Shown here: positions 1-6,676 of the stretch, one piece after another
Numbering within the stretch: the stretch's first letter is position 1
Layout of the letters: each line of letters begins with the position of its first letter
Assembly (NCBI GenBank): GCA_035512595.1
Contig: DATKDU010000290.1
Coordinates: forward strand, 1 to 27,879
Length of the DNA: 27,879 bases
Direction of reading: 5' to 3'
Origin: DATKDU01 sp035512595
GTDB taxonomy: Bacteria > Planctomycetota > Planctomycetia > Pirellulales > Pirellulaceae
The notes under the pieces: model-generated
What the model was told of the DNA's origin: nothing
Seen by the model: the letters and a program-made list of their open reading frames with translations, nothing else
Databases searched by the model: none
Made by a program: the position numbers and the translations under genes

Positions 1-702
1 GTAATGGCTAAGAAAAACGCACCCCAGGGCCGCCCACTTGGGCAGCCCGGAGATGCGCGAATTTCTCAGAGTGATGGTTGGTACGCGGCTGGTTGCCACG
101 TGGGGCGTATTCAGGATCCGGACAGTTGAACTCATGAAACCCAGCAGCATGTTCACCCCGGCCACAGCCGGCATGGCTGGCGATACGGACACGACGCACA
201 ACTCATGGCCGAAGGCGCCGGATAGAAGTGTCCCGCCTCGATGGCCCGCCAGACCCGCTCGACGGTTCCCTTCGTCCGGGCGACTTGGGCTGGGTCGACC
301 GTAAATCCATGCCTTTCGGCCGAAACCACTTTGGTTTTCGTCAGGACGGCGAACTCGACCCGCAACGACTTGCCAGGAGCCAGCTCGCGCACGAGATCCG
401 AGTACAGCAGGAGCTGCGGCGCCGATTCCTCGACCTGCTCGGCATTCCACCGCGAGCGGGAAGTCTTCCAGTCGGCGATCACCAATTCATGCGGCGTCTC
501 GAAAATCAAATCGATCCGCGCCAGGATGTCGGGGAGTCCCGGAATCAGGTTGCCGCGCAGTTCCTCTTCCACGGCCAGGATACGTCCCTGAGGGACGGCC
601 AGATCGCTGGCCGAAAAGGCCCGCAGCATCCGCTGCGCGAGGCCGTCGAGCGACGCTTGGGTTTCTTCCTTCCCAAAGCGGATATGGCCTGCGTCCCGAT
701 CG
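1..702. repeat. Duplicated module, copy 1, left part
   Basis: This stretch matches 25576-26216 in the same orientation. It holds the 3' part of a PD-(D/E)XK nuclease gene and its terminator. Within the nuclease part only a few bases per hundred differ, while the first 150 bases are much more diverged, with only short blocks conserved. Similarity stops abruptly at 702|703, where copy 1 passes into rtcB and copy 2 continues the nuclease (26216|26217). The homology probably runs beyond the left edge of the window. Confidence 0.9.
13..48 (-). terminator. Rho-independent terminator after nuclease copy 1
   Basis: Read on the minus strand, a 9-bp stem (GGGCTGCCC / GGGCGGCCC, one G-U pair, 4-nt loop) at 48-27 is followed after a short spacer by TTTTT at 17-13. 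The second module copy has a stem in the same position with a different sequence but intact pairing (25601-25622), followed by the same T-run. Keeping the pairing while the bases change supports a real terminator for the nuclease transcript. Confidence 0.7.
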
Positions 703-998
703 CCGCAGGAGATGTCGAAACCGACGCCTCCGGCAGATACCACGCCCCCTTGCTCAGGATCGAACGCCGCCACACCCCCGATTGGAAAACCGTAGCCCCA
801 GTGGGCATCGGGCATGGCGTACGACGCTTGCACGATCCCCGGCAGCGTGGCGACGTTGGTCACCTGCTCGTAGACCTTGTGGTCCATGCCTTCGATCAAC
901 GGCTCGTCGGCATAGTGGATGGCCGGCACGCGCATCTTGCCGTGCGGCTCGATCCACCACTCGAACTCCGACTTGCGAACGAGCAATTTGGTGTCCAT
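153..998 (-). pseudogene. In-frame chimera: RtcB N-terminus fused to PD-(D/E)XK nuclease C-terminus
   Basis: One open frame of 281 codons made from two unrelated genes. Residues 1-98 (998-703) are the start of RtcB, the tRNA-splicing/RNA-repair ligase. They include MPDAHWGYGFPIGG and the metal-binding Asp and Cys of GFDISCG. The downstream metal-binding histidines and the guanylated His are absent, so it cannot ligate. From residue 99 the frame continues as the tail of a RecB/Cas4-like nuclease: the motif LPDILARIDLI, the active-site strand ELVIADWKTS, the QLLLY motif and a CASCPYRQPC cysteine cluster as in Fe-S nucleases. The first Fe-S cysteine lies on the separated 5' fragment at 5860-5991. 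The start has a good ribosome site (AGAGGG) and sits 18 bases after archease, the usual archease-rtcB arrangement. Product stability and function are doubtful. Confidence 0.85.
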
Positions 999-1016
999 GG
1001 CGTTTCCCTCTTGCGG

Positions 1017-1439
1017 TCACACATCGACGACGCATTGCGCCGACCACAAGCCGTCGCTCTGCTGGCCGACGCTTAGGCAGGTCATTGTCGCCCCTTTTAC
1101 CTCGACCGCCGGCTGATGCCGACCGACATCCACCTTTTCTCCCCAGGCGCGGGCCGAGAGCCGGTGATCGTCGCAGCGGACTTCAAAGCGAACAAACAGC
1201 ATCCGCCGGGTGGCCATCTCGAAGACCAGCGCATTGAGCCAATCGACCAGGAGGAGCTCGTCATCCGGCGCTTCGCAGGTAATTTCCACCGCCTCGGCCG
1301 CGGACACGCCGGCGGGATCGGTAATTACGGCCGTCATCGCCAGGGCGGCTTGTTCAAAGGCCTCGGACTTGCTGTGACCAATGCCGCGAACGCCGATGTC
1401 GGCGTCGTGCGGAAAGTGCTGCCAGTGATTCGGTTTCAT
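1017..1439 (-). CDS. Archease, RtcB activator
   Basis: A complete archease of 140 residues, the usual family length. Archease helps RtcB to become guanylated and to turn over in tRNA splicing and RNA repair. The N-terminal HDADIGVRGIG (residues 11-21) carries the conserved acidic metal-binding residues. The central LLLVDWLNALVFEM segment and the acidic C-terminal VVDV end are typical of the family. The gene lies directly upstream of the truncated rtcB on the same strand, 18 bases apart. It now has no intact partner in the window, so it is either an orphan or works with an RtcB elsewhere in the genome. The upstream region to the divergent ZIP gene is about 120 bases. I saw no sigma-54 site there, although some bacterial rtc operons are driven by one. 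Confidence 0.93.
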   Translation of the reverse strand: MKPNHWQHFPHDADIGVRGIGHSKSEAFEQAALAMTAVITDPAGVSAAEAVEITCEAPDDELLLVDWLNALVFEMATRRMLFVRFEVRCDDHRLSARAWGEKVDVGRHQPAVEVKGATMTCLSVGQQSDGLWSAQCVVDV

Positions 1440-1563
1440 TGTCGCGCCTCATCGCTGCCCCCGAAACATGAGCAAACGGCGTTCCCTCCGCATGCGCTCG
1501 GCCATTCTCCTTTACCATAGGCTGGCGACTCGTGCGGCCATCCCCTTACATGACTGAACTTCC

Positions 1564-2376
1564 ATGAGCACTTGGTTTGCCGGTTTGCACCCCATCACCC
1601 AGGCCCTGCTGGCCGGTCTCTTCACCTGGGGCGTCACCGCCGTCGGCGCTGCCAGCGTGTTTTTGGCGCGCCGCATTAACCGAAAGTTGCTCGATTCGAT
1701 GCTGGGGTTCTCCGGCGGGGTGATGCTGGCGGCCAGCTACTGGTCACTGCTGGCGCCGGCCATCGAAATCAGTCGGCATACCGCGGCAACCGCCTGGCTC
1801 CCACCCACTTGCGGGTTCCTGCTCGGGGGTGCGGTGCTCTGGATCCTCGATAAATCGCTGCCGCACCTGCACCTGGGCTTTCCGTGTGCCGAAGCCGAGG
1901 GTCCAAAAACCGCATGGCACCGGGCCGTGTTGCTGGTCACCGCCATCACGCTGCACAACATTCCGGAAGGGCTGGCCATCGGCGTTGCTTTTGGCGGCGT
2001 GATTGCCGGGGTTCCCGCGACCAGCGTCTCGGCCGCAGTGGCCCTGGCCATCGGCATTGGCCTGCAAAATTTTCCCGAAGGAATTGCGGTCGCCATGCCA
2101 CTGCGCGGCGAGGGGATGAGCCGGCTGAAGAGCTTCTGGTATGGCCAGCTTTCGGCGGCTGTGGAGCCACTGGCGGCAGTCTTCGGCGCGGCGGTTGTGG
2201 TGTTGGCTGCGCCGATCCTTCCCTATGCCCTCAGCTTTGCCGCCGGCGCGATGGTGTATGTGGTCGTCGAGGAGCTGATTCCAGAGTCGCATCGCGCCGG
2301 CAACATCGACCTGGCCACGATCAGCCTGATGGCGGGGTTCGTGGTGATGATGGTCCTGGATGTGGCACTGGGCTGA
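1564..2376 (+). CDS. ZIP-family metal (zinc/iron) transporter
   Basis: A 270-residue integral membrane protein of the ZIP family, closest in look to the bacterial GufA/ZupT type, which imports divalent cations such as zinc, iron or manganese into the cytoplasm. It has about eight hydrophobic segments. The two metal-site helices are clear: HNIPEG with H131, N132 and E135, and QNFPEG with N169 and E172. Further acidic residues sit in SAAVEPL and VVEELIPESHR near the C-terminus. The loop around LPHLHLGFPCAEAE is the variable His-containing region. No strong ribosome site precedes the ATG at 1564. A five-codon reading frame (MTELP) ends overlapping that start as ATGA, which could provide coupling. 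The gene is divergent from archease and belongs to the cargo block of stress-related genes. Confidence 0.92.
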   Translation: MSTWFAGLHPITQALLAGLFTWGVTAVGAASVFLARRINRKLLDSMLGFSGGVMLAASYWSLLAPAIEISRHTAATAWLPPTCGFLLGGAVLWILDKSLPHLHLGFPCAEAEGPKTAWHRAVLLVTAITLHNIPEGLAIGVAFGGVIAGVPATSVSAAVALAIGIGLQNFPEGIAVAMPLRGEGMSRLKSFWYGQLSAAVEPLAAVFGAAVVVLAAPILPYALSFAAGAMVYVVVEELIPESHRAGNIDLATISLMAGFVVMMVLDVALG

Positions 2377-2540
2377 CAGCTCCTGGCTACGGCACAGCGA
2401 TTGCTCGCTCGCGATAAGCGTGAAAGCGCGGGGGCAAGTTTGCTGCGCAGCGATGCGTCGCTTACAGTCAGGTCTCGATTTCATCCGGTCAAAGTCCGCA
2501 GCAATCCGCTCCACCGGCGGGCGATCATTCTGGTACAGCG

Positions 2541-3815
2541 ATGGACGAAGACACGCGCTCGATCTTCCAGCAGCTTGGAATATCCCTGGCCTTGGGCCTG
2601 CTCGTTGGGTTGCAGCGTCAGCATCGGCGGTCGCTGATTGCCGGGCTGAGGACGTTTCCGCTCATCACCGTACTGGGCACCCTCGCTGCCACTTTCGACC
2701 GCACGCTCCCGTCCGGCGGCTGGATGACGCCGAGCGGATTCATCGGACTGACAGTGGTTGTCGCGATCAGCATGGTCTACGAACTCCGCCGCGAAGACGC
2801 CGACGTGGGCATCACCACCGAGGCCGCGATCCTGCTGATGTATCTGGTCGGAGCCTACGTGGTGCTGGGCGACCGGATTGTGGCCATCGCGGTCGGGGCC
2901 GGCGTGGCGGTGCTGTTGCAATTCAAGCCTGAGCTGCACGGGTTTGCCGCACGGCTGGGTGACGAGGATTTGCGGGCCATCATGACGTTCGCGCTCATCA
3001 CCTGCATTATCCTGCCCGTCTTGCCGAACACGACTTACCAGCTCGTGCCGCCGCTGAACGTGCTCAATCCGTTTGAAATCTGGACGATGGTCGTGCTGAT
3101 GGTCGGCATCAGTCTCGGCGGCTACCTGACCTATAAGTTTCTGGGGCGCACGGCGGGCGTCCTGCTCGGCGGATTGCTCGGCGGTGCGATCTCCAGCACC
3201 GCCACCACGGTCACATACGCGCGGCGGTCGGGCGAGAGCGAGGACAGCTCGCGGCTGGCAACGGTCGTAGTCGTCATTGCCTCCGCGGTCGTCTATCTCC
3301 GCGTGATCGTCGAAATCGCGGCAGTGGCGCCGCGATGGTGGACGGTTCTGGTCCCACCCATTGCGCTGATGATGGGCGCCAGCGCCGTGACGGCCGGGGT
3401 TGCCTGGCTTCGCATCCGCCATGCGACCGAGCAGATGCCCGAGCAGCGGAATCCGACCGAGCTGAAATCGGCACTGGTGTTTGCGGCACTGTACGCGGGT
3501 GTGCTCTTGGCCCTCACGGCCTCCAAAACCTACCTGGGCGGTCAGGGGTTGTATGGCGTCGCCGTCCTTTCGGGGCTTACGGACATGGACGCGATTACCC
3601 TTTCCGTCTCGCGGCTCGTGGGACTCGATCCACAGCGCGGCGGGATCGCGCCGGCGCAGGCCTGGAGATTGATCGTGCTAGCCACGATGGCGAACCTCGT
3701 TTTCAAGTGGACGATGTGTCTGCTGATCGGCAAGCGCCGCTTTGCCTGGGAGGTCGGAGCTCTGTTCGCCGTGCCGCTCATCGCGGGCGGGCTGTTGCTA
3801 TGGTTGTGGCCTTGA
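2541..3815 (+). CDS. MgtC/SapB-like DUF4010 membrane protein
   Basis: A 424-residue membrane protein with about 12 hydrophobic segments. Residues 1-130 resemble the MgtC/SapB N-terminal domain, with the hallmark LALGLLVGLQRQ and the pattern 'GLRTFPLITVLG', then ELRREDADVGITTEAA. The remainder matches DUF4010 proteins, with GGLLGGAISSTATTVTYARRS and a late GLTDMDAITLS segment. The family is often linked to low-magnesium or acid survival in the cytoplasmic membrane, but the transported species or regulatory role of DUF4010 proteins is not settled. It follows the ZIP gene by 164 bases on the same strand. I found no convincing promoter in that gap. It may be read from its own promoter or together with the ZIP gene. 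Confidence 0.88.
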   Translation: MDEDTRSIFQQLGISLALGLLVGLQRQHRRSLIAGLRTFPLITVLGTLAATFDRTLPSGGWMTPSGFIGLTVVVAISMVYELRREDADVGITTEAAILLMYLVGAYVVLGDRIVAIAVGAGVAVLLQFKPELHGFAARLGDEDLRAIMTFALITCIILPVLPNTTYQLVPPLNVLNPFEIWTMVVLMVGISLGGYLTYKFLGRTAGVLLGGLLGGAISSTATTVTYARRSGESEDSSRLATVVVVIASAVVYLRVIVEIAAVAPRWWTVLVPPIALMMGASAVTAGVAWLRIRHATEQMPEQRNPTELKSALVFAALYAGVLLALTASKTYLGGQGLYGVAVLSGLTDMDAITLSVSRLVGLDPQRGGIAPAQAWRLIVLATMANLVFKWTMCLLIGKRRFAWEVGALFAVPLIAGGLLLWLWP

Positions 3816-4032
3816 ACGGGCAGTTGTGCCACGATCGCCGGGAGGACCCTGGCCAACTGGACCTGCTCGGTTTCAGAGACTCCCTGGCGTGTGCCAAAAC
3901 GCACGGCTCACAGCACAAGTGCGCGCCAGTTTCGATCCTTGGCCGAGAACATTGCCGCTGTGCCGGGGTACACGGTGTCGTCGCAAACGACTATTCGCTG
4001 ATCCCAAGTGAACGCATCGCAAAGGGACTTCC
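3816..4032 (+). other. Non-coding upstream region of hsp20
   Basis: About 310 bases separate the MgtC-like gene from hsp20. This part shows no credible coding frame on either strand. The downstream part of the same gap holds a sigma-54-type promoter and a hairpin, listed separately. Upstream activator sites for a sigma-54 enhancer-binding protein would be expected here, but I could not identify a clear dyad. Confidence 0.4.
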
Positions 4033-4047
4033 TGGCACGGTGTTTGC
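4033..4047 (+). promoter_or_regulatory. Sigma-54-type promoter for hsp20
   Basis: TGGCACGGTGTTTGC has the GG and GC dinucleotides exactly 10 bases apart and matches the sigma-54 (RpoN) consensus TGGCACG-N4-TTGC at every specified base. Transcription would start near 4059, about 70 bases before the hsp20 ATG. Activation would need an enhancer-binding protein, which is not encoded in this window. Confidence 0.6.
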
Positions 4048-4075
4048 CTATTCCCCGCCTTCATTCAGCCCCAAC

Positions 4076-4099
4076 GGCTGCACTCGCACGTGTGCAGCC
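4076..4099 (+). promoter_or_regulatory. 5' UTR stem-loop upstream of hsp20
   Basis: A perfect 8-bp inverted repeat, GGCTGCAC / GTGCAGCC, with an 8-base loop sits in the predicted leader, 13 bases before the ribosome site GAAGGAGA (4112-4119). Small heat-shock genes often have leader RNA thermometers. This hairpin does not itself cover the ribosome site, so that role is only a possibility. Confidence 0.4.
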
Positions 4100-4127
4100 A
4101 TTTCCCAGAGTGAAGGAGAATCAAGTC

Positions 4128-4622
4128 ATGACCACCCAAATCGCTACGAAGACCAAGGCCAAGGAACAGCCGCCCGTTCCCGCTCGGGCTGTCTCCTCCT
4201 GGAGCGAGTTCCCGTTCTTCTTGAGCCGAATGCGGGACGAGTTCGATCAGCTGCTGGAAAAATTCTCCCGCGACTGGCCCAGCCTGTGGGAGGGACGCAA
4301 CTGGCGCTGGGGCCTGGAAATCGAAGACGAGGACGATGCGATCGTCGTCAAAGCCGAGGCGCCCGGCTTTGAGCCGGGCGATTTCGACTTGCAGGTCAGC
4401 GACAACCGCCTCGTCCTGCGGGCAACCCGCAAGGTCGAAACCAAAGGGGAGAAAGGCAAGCCGAGCGAGTATCAGGAACAGGAATGCTACCAATCGGTTA
4501 CGCTGCCGGCGGGGATCGACAAGGAGAAGGTCGCGGCGAAGTACCACAACGGCATCCTGACCATCACGCTGCCCAAGACGGCAGAGGGGAAGGCCAAGCG
4601 AATTGCGGTCAAAGGCGGCTGA
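4128..4622 (+). CDS. Hsp20/alpha-crystallin small heat-shock protein
   Basis: A 164-residue small heat-shock protein, an ATP-independent holdase that keeps unfolding proteins soluble in the cytoplasm. I chose the ATG at 4128 because it follows a strong GAAGGAGA ribosome site; the frame is open further upstream but without support. Residues 1-55 are the variable N-terminal arm, with SRMRDEFDQLLEKF just before the alpha-crystallin domain. That domain runs about 58-160: EDDAIVVKAEAPGFEPGDFDLQ..., then a YQSVTLPAGID strand and the conserved KYHNGILTITLPK ending (G-x-L motif). A leader with a sigma-54-type promoter and a hairpin precedes it. It is followed within 50 bases by the hemerythrin-like gene, probably in the same transcript. 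Confidence 0.95.
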   Translation: MTTQIATKTKAKEQPPVPARAVSSWSEFPFFLSRMRDEFDQLLEKFSRDWPSLWEGRNWRWGLEIEDEDDAIVVKAEAPGFEPGDFDLQVSDNRLVLRATRKVETKGEKGKPSEYQEQECYQSVTLPAGIDKEKVAAKYHNGILTITLPKTAEGKAKRIAVKGG

Positions 4623-4669
4623 CGCCGCTGGCTGCCGTTCTCCATTCCACCGCGCCGAGGATTTGTGAC

Positions 4670-5104
4670 ATGGCGACCAAGAACGAAACCACGGCCGAGG
4701 AATTGGTCCAGGCTCATGTGGCATTCAGGGACGACCTGGGAAAGCTGGAGAAGTCGGTGCGGCCAGCCTCGGTAGCGAGCTTGGACGAGGTGCAAGCCGA
4801 GTTAGGCGCGGTGCGCATGCACGCTTCCGAGCACTTTCGCCTGGAGGAGCGGAGCGAGTGGATGACTAAGATCAAGAAGCGGGGGCCGAAACTGGAGCGA
4901 TTGGTTCAGCACCTGCGCGAGGAGCATCGGGAACTACTGGAGGCGATCGATACGCTCTTGAAAGTGATTCAGGCCGCCAAACGTCTCGACGACGGTCTAC
5001 GAGAGAAAGTCCACCAATGGATCGAGCGGGTGCGGCGGCACGAGAGCCGCGAAAACGACCTGGTCCAGGAAGCATACACCCTGGACCTGGGTGCGGCGGA
5101 TTGA
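4670..5104 (+). CDS. Hemerythrin-like (HHE) domain protein
   Basis: A 144-residue, almost entirely helical protein of the hemerythrin HHE cation-binding type, which holds a di-iron site used for oxygen or nitric-oxide sensing or iron handling. Likely ligands are H16 (AHVAFRDDL), H51/H55 and E59 (MHASEHFRLEE), H81/H86 (HLREEHREL) and H124/E128 (HESRENDL), spaced as in the four-helix bundle. The chosen ATG at 4670 begins MATKNETT. The frame extends upstream into hsp20 but has no start signal there, and the ribosome site is weak. It lies 47 bases after hsp20 on the same strand and is probably co-transcribed. Function is inferred from ligand pattern only. Confidence 0.8.
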   Translation: MATKNETTAEELVQAHVAFRDDLGKLEKSVRPASVASLDEVQAELGAVRMHASEHFRLEERSEWMTKIKKRGPKLERLVQHLREEHRELLEAIDTLLKVIQAAKRLDDGLREKVHQWIERVRRHESRENDLVQEAYTLDLGAAD

Positions 5105-5297
5105 GCAGCGTAGGGTTATGATTTCTTCATATACCCTGCCCAGAGCTTACCTAACGCTTGCCAGACCCGCGCCTTCGGCCATAGGTTTGGGACCATTGCT
5201 TGAGCGTTGGCGTCTCGCGATTGCTGAGCCGTTGGAAGTCTGGCAGCGAATCCATCGTGAGCATCAGTGGACACCGAGCCATGAAGGAGCCATCTGG

Positions 5298-5483
5298 ATG
5301 ATCAGTTTTGCCATTATCGAAGTTGCAGACGGACTGACGATCGTCGAGGTTCAGCCGGGCCAGCGGCCGGAAGACGTCGCAGCCGGCCAGGACGGCGTGC
5401 TCGTTGACGCGGGTCCCTACGCCACGATGGAGGAAGCCAACGACGCGTTGGCGGATTTGGAGGAAGAAGACGAGGAAGAGTGA
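5298..5483 (+). CDS. Small acidic hypothetical protein (61 aa)
   Basis: A 61-residue acidic protein with no recognised family. The ATG at 5298 follows an AAGGAG ribosome site at the right distance. The frame is open upstream to 5091 but that part looks non-coding in composition. It starts MISFAIIEVADGLTIVEV, has the pattern DGVLVDAGPYATMEEANDAL and ends in a run of Asp/Glu (LEEEDEEE). The 'GPYATMEEANDAL' turn is common in small proteins with a beta-alpha unit that describes an attribute of a residue string. It lies between the hemerythrin-like gene and the truncated cheR, on the same strand. Confidence 0.65.
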   Translation: MISFAIIEVADGLTIVEVQPGQRPEDVAAGQDGVLVDAGPYATMEEANDALADLEEEDEEE

Positions 5484-5504
5484 TAGGAATGCCGCGTTCC
5501 TTGC

Positions 5505-5879
5505 ATGAAAGACTCGCTCTGCGTTGAGTTTTTGCAATGGGCGCTGCCGCAACTGCGGATGCGCTGGCCGGGCTTTCGCAAGGTCCGCAAGCAGGTCTGC
5601 AAGCGGGTGGATCGCCGGCTGCGTGAACTGGGGCTGGCCGACGAAAAAGCCTATCACGAGTACCTCGCCGCTCAGCCGGCAGAGTGGTCTGTTCTGGACA
5701 CGTTCTGTTGCATTTCTATCTCGCGGCTCTACCGGGACCGCGGGGTCTTTGATTACCTGCGGGACCAGGTTTTGCCTCGGCTGGCGGCAGCGGCACTCGC
5801 CGGTGGCCAGCAAGCGCTCCGCTGCTGGAGTGCCGGCTGCGCTTCGTCTTCTTATGTGGTCAGCCACATAAGAGCTTAA
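5505..5879 (+). pseudogene. CheR-type methyltransferase, 5' fragment
   Basis: The first 114 codons (to 5846) look like the N-terminal helical domain and start of the SAM-binding domain of a CheR-family methyltransferase: WPGFRKVRKQVCKRVDRRL, YRDRGVFDYLRDQVLP, then LRCWSAGCAS. Family members continue with GEEPY (the rest of SAM motif I), but here the match stops dead at 5846. Eleven unrelated codons (SSYVVSHIRA) follow, running over a palindrome, and the frame ends at 5879. The product would lack nearly the whole catalytic domain and is surely inactive. It is the right end of the cargo block lodged in nuclease copy 1. The ATG at 5505 is assumed; ribosome binding is not strong. Confidence 0.8.
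5850..5873. repeat. Palindrome at cargo/nuclease junction
   Basis: A perfect palindrome with 10-bp arms and a TCAG centre (TCTTATGTGG / CCACATAAGA). The same TTATGTGG-N4-CCACATAA core occurs at 26309-26330, at the junction of the RIT remnant with nuclease copy 2. It lies in a 35-base segment (5847-5881) that belongs neither to cheR nor to the nuclease. Confidence 0.85.
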
Positions 5880-5991
5880 AACGAAGCGCACAGGTTTGAT
5901 AAGTTCGAATCGCCGAAAACGAGAGATAGTCCCGCGACTGAGGCGCCGGCGGGGCCCGCGGGACCGTGGGAATTGAGAGCAGAGCCGTCAT
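5860..5991 (-). pseudogene. PD-(D/E)XK nuclease copy 1, N-terminal fragment
   Basis: The first 37 codons (5991 to about 5882) of the nuclease whose tail lies at 153-702. They begin MTALLSIPTVPRAP and include YLSFSAIRTYQTCALR, the segment that provides the first Fe-S cysteine (C34) in Cas4/RecB-like nucleases. After R37 the match to copy 2 (CALRYFFKYIAGL) is lost. The frame runs into the junction sequence and stops at 5860. About 170 bp (roughly 56 codons) of the native gene between this fragment and the tail at 702 are missing from copy 1. The ATG overlaps the expected stop of the preceding 165-aa gene as TGATG, so the two were translationally coupled. Confidence 0.8.
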
Positions 5992-6502
5992 CAATGGGCA
6001 GCTCCGTTGCAGCTGGGGAAGGCCTTGAGCGCGTCAATCGTCTCGCTGGCCTGGGTAATCGAGAGTTCCGACGCCAGGGGCAGGGCGTACCGCTCCTGCA
6101 GCCATGCGCTCAGGTCAAGCTGAGCTTGCCGGCAATGGCCTCGATGGCCCGGACCTGGCTGGCGGTCGCCTTGCGGGGCTGGCTCCCGCGCTGGCCGGTC
6201 GGCTGGCCGTTGCCCCGCTGGCCGTCGCCCCGCTGGCCGTTGCCCCGCTGGCCGTTGCCATGGATGGGTGTCGAAGCAGCACTTGCTGTAGAGCTGCCTG
6301 CCGATTGCTGCCGGTACAGCTCATCGCTGACGGCCTGCGAGCAGGCGACGAACGCCTGCTTCACCTTCTGCTGAAACGCGTCGAGGTCCGAGAAGACCAG
6401 GCTGCTGTCCAGTTCCACTTCGACGTGGCAGGAAGCGCCCAGGCTCCCATAGTCGGGCAGGCCGACCTTCTTGGAGAGCCCGACGTTGACGGTAAGCGGC
6501 AT
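5991..6502 (-). pseudogene. 165-aa module protein, copy 1, frameshifted
   Basis: Counterpart of the intact gene at 27062-27559. The start at 6502 (MPLTVNVGLSKKVGLP) has a strong GGAGGAAAG ribosome site. The N-terminal 65 residues are a conserved mixed domain ending VACSQAVSDELYRQQ. A low-complexity linker of GQRGN repeats follows, then a helical region starting KATASQVRAIEAIAGKL. Near 6121 copy 1 has one base fewer than copy 2, so the reading frame now stops at 6110. The sequence beyond still encodes the same domain in another frame up to 5991. The shift removes the last ~40 residues; the shortened protein (131 aa) may or may not work. It could also be a sequencing error, though the copies differ at many other places. 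Confidence 0.75.
6205..6259. repeat. 15-bp tandem repeat in the 165-aa gene
   Basis: Three full 15-bp units (GGCCGTTGCCCCGCT with one C/T change) plus a 10-bp partial unit. On the coding strand they encode GNGQR/GDGQR pentapeptides. Copy 2 has fewer units at 27270-27320, so the linker length varies between paralogues. Confidence 0.85.
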
Positions 6503-6577
6503 GACGCTTTCCTCCGGGGTTTTTCTTGGGGAAACGGGAAAGTTGCGAGGGAGTGGGTCACCGCGCGGCGGTGGCCA

Positions 6578-6615
6578 GGAGCGGCCTGCGCGGCGCGTGC
6601 CGTGCAAGCCGCTCC
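6578..6615. other. Intergenic hairpin between the 63-aa and 165-aa genes
   Basis: GGAGCGGC (6578-6585) pairs with GCCGCTCC (6608-6615). Inside is a second near-palindrome, CGGCGCGTGCCG, which is a perfect palindrome (CGGCACGTGCCG) in copy 2. On the plus strand a T7 run follows at 6624-6630, but in copy 2 that run is broken, and the genes here lie on the minus strand. I read it as a structured leader or processing site rather than a terminator. Confidence 0.45.
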
Positions 6616-6676
6616 CGACAGACTTTTTTTGGCGACAGTCACATGGCTGCCGCCAGAGACGATTACCACTAGCGGA

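Noticed and set aside
228..1076. Plus-strand open frame opposite the nuclease/rtcB chimera
   Set aside because: The minus-strand frame carries clear RtcB and nuclease motifs; the plus frame has none.
1449..1505. 18-codon minus-strand frame (MAERMRRERRLLMFRGQR) just before archease
   Set aside because: Its AGGAG is only one base from the ATG, too close to work; could be the end of a lost gene, but not supported.
5900..5915. GTTCGAAT(C)-like tRNA T-arm near 5902 and 26975
   Set aside because: It lies within the nuclease coding sequence (SAIRTYQT) in both copies; no acceptor, D or anticodon arms could be paired around it.
6205..6259. Short repeats resembling a CRISPR array
   Set aside because: Units are 15 bp, directly tandem without spacers, and encode a peptide repeat in frame.
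6578..6630. Plus-strand intrinsic terminator (stem then T7)
   Set aside because: No plus-strand gene precedes it, and the T-run is broken in the paralogous copy.
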